Positions 52,360-59,794 of a DNA stretch of 64,000 nt are shown here, piece after piece. A program made the position numbers and the translations under genes. Position 1 is the stretch's first letter; each line of letters begins with the position of its first letter. The DNA comes from Bacteroidales bacterium (lineage in GTDB: Bacteria > Bacteroidota > Bacteroidia > Bacteroidales > P3): positions 1 to 64,000 of the forward strand of contig JAIRNR010000071.1 in assembly GCA_031257915.1 (NCBI GenBank), read 5' to 3'. The notes under the pieces were generated by a model. That model was not told where the DNA came from. It did not search any database and saw only the letters and a program-made list of their open reading frames with translations.

Positions 52360-52513
52360 ATTTATAGCGTTTAACTCGTTCTTGCTATTGAAACTTCAGC
52401 AATTTCAAGATGCAACAAGAATAAGTAAGAGACGCTCGCGTAATTGCGGGCTTACTTATTCGTTGCACAGGCAGCTGAAGGCCTCAATAGCGGACACAGT
52501 AAGTCCGTTTTTT
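52360..52513 (+). ncRNA. Putative structured leader or small RNA
   Basis: Nested stems are visible. The outer stem is cttcagc (52394-52400) with gctgaag (52474-52480). The middle stem is tgcaac...aataagtaa (52411-52428) with ttacttatt.gttgca (52452-52467). The inner stem is gctcgc with gcgggc around a gtaatt loop. A terminator follows at 52491-52513. A strong promoter, a roughly 150-nt length and a terminator suggest a discrete small RNA or an attenuator for the XRE gene. I do not recognise a known RNA family. Confidence 0.65.
52491..52513 (+). terminator. Intrinsic terminator just before the XRE start codon
   Basis: CGGAC / GTCCG stem with a seven-base loop (acagtaa) followed by six T. It ends four bases before the ATG at 52518, so XRE expression needs read-through. 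Confidence 0.82.
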
Positions 52514-52517
52514 ATTG

Positions 52518-52772
52518 ATGAACACAAATCAGACACTGCACATAGGCGACAAAATAAAAGAAGTATTGCAGAATAAAGAAAGAAAACCTTCATGGTTGGC
52601 TGGAAAGATTTGTTGTTCCCGCACCGAAATATACTATATTTTGAAAAGTTCCTGTATAAACACTGCGTTACTCGAAAAAATAAGCACCGCATTAGAGTTT
52701 GACTTTTTCAATTGGTATTCAAATGAACTGAATCGGATTTTGTCAGAAAATTCCAACAAAGTGTATAAATAA
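52518..52772 (+). CDS. Small XRE-family DNA-binding regulator
   Basis: 84 residues. A single helix-turn-helix is seen in IGDKIKEVLQNKERKPSWLAGKI and CSRTEIYYILKSSCINTALLEKIS, then the typical Bacteroidetes end LEFDFFNWYSNEL. Proteins of this size and pattern are common single-domain regulators in the phylum. It sits between the leader RNA and the peptide operon and is the obvious candidate regulator of that operon. Confidence 0.85.
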   Translation: MNTNQTLHIGDKIKEVLQNKERKPSWLAGKICCSRTEIYYILKSSCINTALLEKISTALEFDFFNWYSNELNRILSENSNKVYK

Positions 52773-52787
52773 TTCATACAAATTTGT

Positions 52788-52818
52788 TTTGATTGTTGCT
52801 GATTTACCTGTAATTTTG
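52788..52818 (+). promoter_or_regulatory. Promoter of the peptide-export operon
   Basis: TTTG (52788-52791), 19-nt spacer, TAATTTTG (52811-52818), 31 nt before the peptide gene ATG. Confidence 0.75.
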
Positions 52819-52849
52819 CACATTATTAACTTATAAAAATAAAATTATT

Positions 52850-53221
52850 ATGAAAAGTAAAAGTTTAATTTTGGCGACATTTATTGCAGTGGCGGCTTTT
52901 CTTGTATGCTTACAAGTGGTGTCTGTTTCGGACAATTCTCCCATTAAACAAAAAGGAAATTGTGTACTATCCCAAGATTGTGCTATTGTAGGTTATGATT
53001 GCGCTATTGTGAGTTATTATGTAGGTGAAAAAGCCTCTAATAACTATGGTGCCGTTGGTGGAGTGATCGGTGGTTATGCGGGCGGTATAGGTGGTGTTGT
53101 TATGGGCGGTGCTATTGGTGCAGGTGTTGGTGCTGCAATTGGATCTTTAGGGGGTCCCGCAGGTGCTTGCTTGGGTTACTGGCTGGGCGCAAAGATAGGT
53201 TCTATTGTTGGTTCAGCATAA
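52850..53221 (+). CDS. Glycine-zipper bacteriocin-like peptide precursor
   Basis: 123 residues. A hydrophobic leader at about 6-25 (LILATFIAVAAFLVCLQVV) is followed by a polar stretch with a 7-residue duplication, DCAIVGY then DCAIVSY (43-56). From residue 67 to the end comes a glycine zipper: 22 Gly in 57 residues, in GxxxG spacing, with Ala, Ile and Val. Four cysteines follow the leader (38, 44, 51, 107). Such zippers form membrane-inserting helices in class II and circular bacteriocins, but also in harmless membrane proteins. First gene of a tight operon with a SpoIIM protein and an exporter. Activity is inferred from context only. Confidence 0.8.
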   Translation: MKSKSLILATFIAVAAFLVCLQVVSVSDNSPIKQKGNCVLSQDCAIVGYDCAIVSYYVGEKASNNYGAVGGVIGGYAGGIGGVVMGGAIGAGVGAAIGSLGGPAGACLGYWLGAKIGSIVGSA

Positions 53222-53227
53222 TAAAAC

Positions 53228-53737
53228 ATGACGTATAAATTAAAACACCCATACAATATACTTATTTGTATGGGTGCTTTATTTGTTGGATTCCTTTTAG
53301 CCTATAGCATAACAGAGACTGGTGTGACAACTCATATCAGAGATATTAAACATGTAGGCACTTTTGAATTTACCATTTTTTACAAAATACTGTTTAAAAA
53401 TCTTATTGTAGGTGTTTTAATTTCAGTATTTGGTTATTTTACGTGTGGTTTATTTAGCATCGTGATATTGTTTTGGAATGGAATGTTGATCGGTATTATA
53501 ATAAAGTCAAATCCTATAGATAGTTCCATTATTCCATATTTTGTTTATCATGGATTTTTTGAAATCACGGCGTTCTTATGTTTTGGTTTAATTGGTATTA
53601 ACGGTTTCTGTTTTTTTGTTAATTTGTTTAGAAAAAATATAATACAGTTTGATTTTTCAAAAACATTGTTTTTCTTTTCCGTTATTGTACTATTTATTGC
53701 TGCTATTATTGAAACACTTTTAATTTCTTATGGTTAA
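53228..53737 (+). CDS. SpoIIM/DUF95 family membrane protein
   Basis: 169 residues with five or so membrane helices and the family pattern KNLIVGVLISVFGYFTCGLF, FWNGMLIGIII and YFVYHGFFEITAFL (variant of the NNxxxA... PHGIFELPA signature). DUF95 proteins occur in several bacteriocin clusters, including circular ones, where they help secretion or immunity; in sporulating bacteria SpoIIM acts in engulfment. This organism group does not sporulate. It begins 6 bases after the peptide gene and abuts the next gene. Confidence 0.88.
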   Translation: MTYKLKHPYNILICMGALFVGFLLAYSITETGVTTHIRDIKHVGTFEFTIFYKILFKNLIVGVLISVFGYFTCGLFSIVILFWNGMLIGIIIKSNPIDSSIIPYFVYHGFFEITAFLCFGLIGINGFCFFVNLFRKNIIQFDFSKTLFFFSVIVLFIAAIIETLLISYG

Positions 53738-54319
53738 ATGAAAAGCTTATTAAAATCTGTTATAATTTCATTGTTGATTTATTTCGTTTTTTCTATTTTT
53801 TGCGGAATAATTAAAAATGAAATATTATTGTACAATGTCAATAAAGACATACAATCTTTAGCAAGAATAAGTAGTTATTTGAGTTTAATAATTTCCGGAT
53901 TATTGGCTGTATTATACTTGTTCATTATTATTGCAATTTCATACATAGGTTTAATTATGTTAAAAAGTAAACCACCATATAATATTTATAAAAAATCAGC
54001 AAGATCTTATATTTCGTTTTATGTTTTAAATGAATTAGTGAAATTATTGATATTTATTTATACAATGTGTAATATTTCAAATTATACAATAGATTCTATC
54101 GAAACCATTGATAAATTATCAATAGAATATGGATTAGAAATGAAGTTTTATATTTCCGATTGCATTACCTTTGCCGGAGCGATATTTTCGTACACATATA
54201 TTCTTGTTAAAAAAAGCAAAGAGGTGAAATTTATAGATGGTGCTATAATTGCCTTATTTTTAATTATTATATTTATTGTTTCACATTTCGATATGTTAAA
54301 TCTTAATTTTATAAAATAA
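53738..54319 (+). CDS. Small multi-spanning membrane protein
   Basis: 193 residues with about five hydrophobic segments and no recognised domain. AT content is clearly higher than in backbone genes. The ATG directly follows the stop of the SpoIIM gene, and the stop overlaps the next start by one base (TAATG). By position it may be an immunity or accessory export protein. This is inference. Confidence 0.72.
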   Translation: MKSLLKSVIISLLIYFVFSIFCGIIKNEILLYNVNKDIQSLARISSYLSLIISGLLAVLYLFIIIAISYIGLIMLKSKPPYNIYKKSARSYISFYVLNELVKLLIFIYTMCNISNYTIDSIETIDKLSIEYGLEMKFYISDCITFAGAIFSYTYILVKKSKEVKFIDGAIIALFLIIIFIVSHFDMLNLNFIK

Positions 54320-54819
54320 TGAAAAATTTATTCAAAAATCTCAAACCAGAATTAAAAAGAAGTGCTTATAAATCTTTATCAGAGGCACTATTTCTTGTAA
54401 TAGCAGGAAGTGCGTTTTGTGCGTTTTTTCTATATGAAATATTAACAGGTGCTGTGTCTAAAGATGATTACAGCATAATAACTTCCTTTTTGCTTTTTGG
54501 TGGAATCTTATTATTTGGAATATGGCGACTTTTAACAATAAAAAAGAATATTAAAAGTGTTATAAATATTAATTCAAAAGAGTATAGAATCTTTAAAAAA
54601 GGCGATAAATTTAAATTCATTTTGTATGCAGGATTTAAAAAATTTTTAACTACGACAATTATTTTACTTTCGTTTTACTTTTTTGGCGTATTGAAACTAC
54701 CCGATGAATCGAATTTGTTGGAGTTTCTACTAGTGTTTTTATTAGTGGCTATAATATATATATTAGTGGCTGGATTCATTGAATATGATAAAATTCGTCA
54801 TACAAAAATAGAGCAATAA
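54319..54819 (+). CDS. Membrane protein with a decayed paralogue upstream
   Basis: 166 residues. It has paired helices near 22-42 and 49-68, a basic amphipathic stretch (KKNIKSVININSKEYRIFKKGDK), and two helices near the end. It is homologous to the broken gene at 50592-51069, showing that this gene type was duplicated and one copy lost. No known domain. Immunity-like role possible from context. Confidence 0.75.
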   Translation: MKNLFKNLKPELKRSAYKSLSEALFLVIAGSAFCAFFLYEILTGAVSKDDYSIITSFLLFGGILLFGIWRLLTIKKNIKSVININSKEYRIFKKGDKFKFILYAGFKKFLTTTIILLSFYFFGVLKLPDESNLLEFLLVFLLVAIIYILVAGFIEYDKIRHTKIEQ

Positions 54820-54826
54820 TTATTAT

Positions 54827-56056
54827 ATGTATTCATTCCGTGAACTGTTGCGGGAGGTATATTGTTCTATTAAATACAATAGGACAAGGGTTGCTTTATC
54901 AGGCTTTGGTATATGTTGGGGCATTCTGATTCTTGTTGCCTTGCTTGGCACTAGTCAGGGATTTCAGCAAGCAGTAATGAATATTTTTAGCGTATTTGCA
55001 CAAAAAAGCATATATGTTTATGGTGGCGTAACTTCCGATAAAAGAGAAATTCGTTTTGATATGGATTATTTACAAAGTTTGCAACAGCGTTATGAGGAAA
55101 TAAATGCTATATCGCCTGAAATGAGCGTTACAACGCTTGTGAGTAATGACACTAAAAGCGGCGTCTTTAACGTTTCGGGAATTAGTGCTGATTATATGCA
55201 CATAAAACTTTTACAGGTGCAGGAGAATGGAAGACTGTTTACCTCTACTGATATTGCGCAATCACGCCCTGTGGCTATTATTGGCGAACAAATTGCAGCG
55301 ACCTTGTTAGAAAATGAAAACGACCAAAATAATTATATATCCATTGGCGGTGTATTGTTCCGCGTAACAGGCATTATAAAAAATGACAATTTATTTAGTG
55401 CCGCCGAAATAAATTCAATATATGTGCCGTATTCAAGTTTTCAGAAAATCATTAAAAAAGAAAATGATTTTAATTCTTTTTGTCTTTGCTTAAATTCAAA
55501 CAGTAATTCAAAGATATTTGAAAACAATTTAAGAAATCACTTGTCTTATAAGTACAAAATTGCTGATAGCGACAAACAGGCAGTGTATATTGCCAATTTT
55601 GAAACACAGACATCATCGTTTGAAAGTTTATTTAATGGTATTCGTTTTTTTATTTGGGCGGTTGGTATTTGTTTTCTTATAAGTGGTATAGTTGGTATTT
55701 GTAATATTATGTTTGTGGTAGTCAAAGAGCGGACAAACGAAATAGGTATTCGTCTGTCTGTTGGTGCATTACCTAGCTCAATTATGAAATTAGTATTACT
55801 AGAATCCATAATAATAACAACAATTGCGGGTATAATCGGTATAATACTTGGAAATGGAATACTGCTACTGGTAGATAAATTTTTATCAATGTCAAAAGAT
55901 AACATTTTCGTTTGGCACACTTCGCCCGATATAACAGTTGCCATAGTCGCCCTGACAATTTTGATATTATCAGGATTAACTGCAGGTGCTTTTCCTGCTC
56001 TTAAAGCAGCAAACATAGAGCCGATAGACGCGATACGTTACGAAAATAGAGGATAA
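54827..56056 (+). CDS. MacB-like ABC transporter permease
   Basis: 409 residues. The N-terminal helix (ALSGFGICWGILILVALLG) is followed by a MacB periplasmic core domain (about 50-265), then three C-terminal FtsX helices with VVVKERTNEIGIRLSVGALPSSI and the end GLTAGAFPALKAANIEPIDAIRYE. No ATPase domain is fused; a separate ATPase is at 57126. Such permeases drive periplasm-to-outside extrusion of peptides or small molecules with a TolC partner. Confidence 0.93.
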   Translation: MYSFRELLREVYCSIKYNRTRVALSGFGICWGILILVALLGTSQGFQQAVMNIFSVFAQKSIYVYGGVTSDKREIRFDMDYLQSLQQRYEEINAISPEMSVTTLVSNDTKSGVFNVSGISADYMHIKLLQVQENGRLFTSTDIAQSRPVAIIGEQIAATLLENENDQNNYISIGGVLFRVTGIIKNDNLFSAAEINSIYVPYSSFQKIIKKENDFNSFCLCLNSNSNSKIFENNLRNHLSYKYKIADSDKQAVYIANFETQTSSFESLFNGIRFFIWAVGICFLISGIVGICNIMFVVVKERTNEIGIRLSVGALPSSIMKLVLLESIIITTIAGIIGIILGNGILLLVDKFLSMSKDNIFVWHTSPDITVAIVALTILILSGLTAGAFPALKAANIEPIDAIRYENRG

Positions 56057-57151
56057 ATGAAAACTACAAAAATTATATTTCTTATAATCCTTTTGTTCAT
56101 ATTGGGCTTTATCGTTTATCGTTCAATTAGCAGCAAATCACAAAGAATATCTTATGCTACAACCGTAGCCCAAAAGCGTGATATTGTTGAAACGATACGT
56201 ATTTCGGGCAATGTTTTTCCCATAAAAGAAATAGAAGTAAAATCACAACTGTCGGGCATTTTAGAGGATATTTTTGTACGCATTGGTGATAATGTCAAAG
56301 AAGGAACGGCAATAGCATCTGTAAAATTAGTGCCAAGTACGTCTGATATAGAACGTTTAGAAAGTGTCGTAGCACAAGCAAAAATAGAATTCAGCATCCG
56401 CAGCAGTGAGTATTTACGCGATAAGACACTTTTTGAAAGTCGGGTAATATCACAGTCGGAAATGGATGAAACAAAACGTATTTATTTAATAGCAAAGGAA
56501 AATTTGACTTCTGCACAGAATCAGTTAGACATACTTAAAAAGGGTCGTATCCATTCAAAGAATATATCAAACATAATAAAGGCAAGCACTGCAGGGACAA
56601 TAATAGATATTCCTTTTGAGGTTGGTGCTTCTGTTATCGAGCGCAGCAATTACAGCGCAGGCACGACAGTCGCCGTCGTTGCAGAAATGAAAATGTTTAA
56701 TTTTAAAGCACTTTTGTCAGAGCAATATATACGCCACGTTCGCTTATACGACAATGTTTCTATAACATTTAACGCTTATCCTAACCTGCAAACGCACGCG
56801 ATAATAACAAAAATTGCCTCAAAAGGTGAAATAGAAAACGGAATTGTAAAATATATGTTAGATGCGGAATTTGAAATAACAGATACAATGCCTGTCTTAC
56901 GTTCCGGATATTCGGCAATTGCAACAATTACGTTGAGTAGCAGCATAGGCGCACTGTCAATAGAGGAAAAATATATTGATTATAAAAATGACTCATCTTT
57001 TGTTTATGTGTTGGACACGATAAGTAAAACGTCAATTCACAAAAAAATAGAACTTGGAATTTCCGACGGTGTTTATACTGAAATTAAAGAAGGTATTAAT
57101 GGCAAAGAACAAATCATAATAAATTATGATAAAGTTGAATCAAATCCATAA
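56057..57151 (+). CDS. Periplasmic adaptor (HlyD/MFP) subunit
   Basis: 364 residues. An N-terminal anchor helix (IIFLIILLFILGFIVY) is followed by the barrel-sandwich start (RISGNVFPIKEIEVKSQLSGILEDI), a coiled-coil hairpin (about 95-160), the return half (GTIIDIPFEVGASV), and beta-barrel domains. It connects the permease with the outer-membrane channel. The start directly follows the permease stop, and the end overlaps the ATPase gene by 26 bases. Confidence 0.92.
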   Translation: MKTTKIIFLIILLFILGFIVYRSISSKSQRISYATTVAQKRDIVETIRISGNVFPIKEIEVKSQLSGILEDIFVRIGDNVKEGTAIASVKLVPSTSDIERLESVVAQAKIEFSIRSSEYLRDKTLFESRVISQSEMDETKRIYLIAKENLTSAQNQLDILKKGRIHSKNISNIIKASTAGTIIDIPFEVGASVIERSNYSAGTTVAVVAEMKMFNFKALLSEQYIRHVRLYDNVSITFNAYPNLQTHAIITKIASKGEIENGIVKYMLDAEFEITDTMPVLRSGYSAIATITLSSSIGALSIEEKYIDYKNDSSFVYVLDTISKTSIHKKIELGISDGVYTEIKEGINGKEQIIINYDKVESNP

Positions 57152-57785
57152 AACATACACAACACAATTCACTGAGCTACACGTTCTTAAAGGCGTTAAT
57201 ATACATATAAAATGTGGCGAAATGGTTGCAATTATGGGGTCGTCAGGTTCGGGAAAATCAACTTTGATGAACATTATCGGATTGCTTGATAAATATGATA
57301 ATGGTGATTATTATTTAAACGGAAAGCAAACAAAGGAGTTGAACAAGGTGGAAATGGCATCTTATAGAAATCGGTTTATTGGTTTTGTTTTTCAAAATGC
57401 AAATTTAATTGCATATAAAAACATTGTCGAAAACGTTGCTCTACCACTTTATTATAGAAACATAAAGCGAAAAAAAAGAAATAGTGAGGCAATGGATATT
57501 TTGCAAAATTTGGGACTTTTAAATCACGCAAAACATTTTCCAAATGAATTGTCGGGTGGACAGAAACAGAGGGTTGCTATCGCACGCGCTCTCGTGGCCA
57601 ACCCAAAAATTATTTTGGCAGATGAACCAACAGGACAATTGGATACCGCAACCTCTAATGATATAATAAAAATTATTCGTTCCATAAATGAGCAGGGAAC
57701 AACGGTTATTATTGTAACCCACGAACATAGCGTTGCGCGGCAGGCAGATAGAATTGTTTTTATGAAAGACGGAATTATTGAGTAA
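57126..57785 (+). CDS. MacB/LolD-type ABC transporter ATPase
   Basis: 219 residues. Walker A GSSGSGKST is at 38-46, then the Q-loop in GFVFQNANLI, the signature LSGGQKQRVAIARAL, Walker B ILADEPTGQLD and the H-loop VTHEH. It powers the permease at 54827. The gene overlaps the adaptor gene at its start and the TolC gene start at its stop. Confidence 0.96.
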   Translation: MIKLNQIHKTYTTQFTELHVLKGVNIHIKCGEMVAIMGSSGSGKSTLMNIIGLLDKYDNGDYYLNGKQTKELNKVEMASYRNRFIGFVFQNANLIAYKNIVENVALPLYYRNIKRKKRNSEAMDILQNLGLLNHAKHFPNELSGGQKQRVAIARALVANPKIILADEPTGQLDTATSNDIIKIIRSINEQGTTVIIVTHEHSVARQADRIVFMKDGIIE

Positions 57786-59074
57786 TGGTAATGAAAAATT
57801 TTCTATTGTTTTTTGTTATGTTATTTGTTTTTTTTCAAATAGTCAGCGGACAAAATACGGCTGATGTTTGGACATTACAGCAATGTATAGACTATGCACT
57901 GGAACATAATATACAAATAAAACGAGCGAACTTTAATGTTGTAAGTAATGAAACATCTCTAAATATGGCACGTAGTGATTGGTTACCTGACATAAACGCA
58001 TCTTTAGGTGATGGTTTTGAAAAAGATATTTCCAATTCGGCGAATGCAGGTGTAGAATTAAATATGCTATTGTTTGACGGACTGCGCACAGTAAGCAATA
58101 CTAAAGCAAAAAGAAGTAACGTAATGGCATCTTTTGAAGATTTACAAAAAATCAAAAACGATGTTACATTAAACGTTGTGTCACTTTATCTAAACGTACT
58201 CATACAAAAGGAATTAAAAAAGACAGCACAAGAACAAGTCACCCTGTCTGATACACTTGAAAAAACTGTTGAAAAATTAGTTGGCAGTGGACGCGAGCCG
58301 CAATCAAAACTTCATGAAATTCGCGCCCAAAAAGCGAATGACGATTACAATTTAATAAATGCCGAAAATAATTTGCAGTTGGCATTATTAGACTTGATGC
58401 AAATACTCGAAATTGATTTTGATAATTTTGATATTGAAACGCCATTATTTGATATAGATTCCTTTACTATTCCCATTGTTATTTTTGACAATGTGCTTGC
58501 ATTCTTGCCAAATGTAAGGTCCGAAGAATATCGACTTGAAAGTTTGCAAAAAACACTCGGCACAACAAGAGCAAGCTATTATCCGAATTTATCTTTATCC
58601 GCCTCTGCTTCTACTACCTATAATTATTATTTCAAAGATAAAACTCTAAATACAACATCGTTCTTTAAACAACTATCGAATAATTGGCGTAGTTATATTG
58701 GTGTATCAATGAGTATTCCTATCTTTAATCGGCTCGAAACATTAAATAATCTAAAACTCTCAAAAGTGCAAATTCAACAGCAAAAAATAGAGATTGAAAA
58801 TGCAAAGAAAGCATTATTTAAAGAAATTCAACGAGCAATACTTAAAGCAAATTCCTCAAGACAGCGTTATAACTCGGCAAATGTTTCAGTTCAAGCCAAT
58901 AATGAAGTATTTCGCCAAGTAAAGGAACGTTTTCGTATGGGCAAAGCAACTTCGTTTGACTTGCAACAAGCGAAAAATAATCTGGAAAAAAGTCATTCTG
59001 AGTACATTCAAGCAAAATACGAGTTTATTTTCAGTATAAAGATATTGCGATTTTACAGCGGAGAAAATTTGTAG
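57785..59074 (+). CDS. TolC-family outer-membrane efflux protein
   Basis: 429 residues. A signal peptide (FLLFFVMLFVFFQIVSGQN) is followed by WTLQQCIDYALEHNIQIKRAN, the usual start of the OEP domain. Two long helical hairpin repeats follow (second ending QQAKNNLEKSHSEYIQAKYEFIFSIKILRFYSG). It completes the export channel through the outer membrane. As the last gene of the operon, it gives the peptide cassette its own dedicated channel. Confidence 0.94.
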   Translation: MVMKNFLLFFVMLFVFFQIVSGQNTADVWTLQQCIDYALEHNIQIKRANFNVVSNETSLNMARSDWLPDINASLGDGFEKDISNSANAGVELNMLLFDGLRTVSNTKAKRSNVMASFEDLQKIKNDVTLNVVSLYLNVLIQKELKKTAQEQVTLSDTLEKTVEKLVGSGREPQSKLHEIRAQKANDDYNLINAENNLQLALLDLMQILEIDFDNFDIETPLFDIDSFTIPIVIFDNVLAFLPNVRSEEYRLESLQKTLGTTRASYYPNLSLSASASTTYNYYFKDKTLNTTSFFKQLSNNWRSYIGVSMSIPIFNRLETLNNLKLSKVQIQQQKIEIENAKKALFKEIQRAILKANSSRQRYNSANVSVQANNEVFRQVKERFRMGKATSFDLQQAKNNLEKSHSEYIQAKYEFIFSIKILRFYSGENL

Positions 59075-59094
59075 TTATTTTGTAACTTCGCAGT

Positions 59095-59195
59095 CAGGGT
59101 TGTATATGAAAAGCCGACACCCAGGATACTGATTATCTAAAACGATTAAACTTGACTATGGGCGCGGCTTTAAACCGAAAGTTTCATACAACCTG
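59095..59195 (+). other. Nested inverted repeats upstream of frr
   Basis: The outer arms are cagggttgtatatgaaa (59095-59111) and gtttcatacaacctg (59181-59195). The inner arms are agccgacaccc (59112-59122) and gggcgcggct (59160-59169). The loop and right arm contain attatctaaaacg, taaact and gcggcttt, also present in order at 9651-9690 inside the anti-sigma gene. Could be a structured leader or an element boundary. No promoter match was found. Confidence 0.55.
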
Positions 59196-59216
59196 TTAAA
59201 AACAAATTATACTCGT

Positions 59217-59786
59217 ATGAAAACAGAAGCAGACGTAAAAGCGTGCATTGATAAACAAAAAGAACATCTCAACAGTGCTATTGCACACCTTGAAAAAGAA
59301 CTTGCAAAAATTCGTGCGGGCAAAGCAAGTCCGTCAATGCTTGCGGGTGTAAAAGTTGATTATTACGGTAATCCGACCCCACTTGAACAGGTATCGGCAA
59401 TCAATACGCCTGACGCGAAACAGATTGTTATACAACCATGGGAAAAAAATATGCTTGGTGTAATTGAAAAAGCAATTTTAGCGGCAAATCTCGGATTTAC
59501 TCCGCAAAACACAGGTGATATTATCCGTATATCTCTGCCGCCGCTTACCGAAGAACGGCGCAGGGAACTTGTAAAAATGTGCAAAACCGAAACCGAAAAC
59601 TGCAAGGTTGTTATACGCAATACTCGTCGTGACGCTAACGAAGAAATTAAAAAAATGACGAAAGACGGTTTGTCGGAAGATTCAGGCAAAAAAGCAGAAA
59701 AAGATATTCAAGACCAAACGGACAATTACATCAAAAAAGCAGAAAATATTCTTGCTGAAAAAGAACACGATATTATGACTGTTTAA
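59217..59786 (+). CDS. frr: Ribosome recycling factor
   Basis: 189 residues. Full-length RRF: LEKELAKIRAGKASPSMLAGVKVDYYG, INTPDAKQIVIQPW, GDIIRISLPPLTEERRRELVK, and a helical end. It splits ribosomes after termination with EF-G. Usually directly behind pyrH, here it is separated by the accessory region, so its transcription cannot depend on the pyrH promoter in the usual way. Confidence 0.98.
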   Translation: MKTEADVKACIDKQKEHLNSAIAHLEKELAKIRAGKASPSMLAGVKVDYYGNPTPLEQVSAINTPDAKQIVIQPWEKNMLGVIEKAILAANLGFTPQNTGDIIRISLPPLTEERRRELVKMCKTETENCKVVIRNTRRDANEEIKKMTKDGLSEDSGKKAEKDIQDQTDNYIKKAENILAEKEHDIMTV

Positions 59787-59794
59787 GGGTATTT

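Noticed and set aside
52360-52513. Retron-like non-coding RNA
   Set aside because: The long hairpin flanked by short inverted repeats is suggestive, but there is no reverse transcriptase within the island.
53228-53737. Sporulation gene
   Set aside because: SpoIIM/DUF95 proteins occur outside sporulating bacteria, and no other sporulation genes are present.
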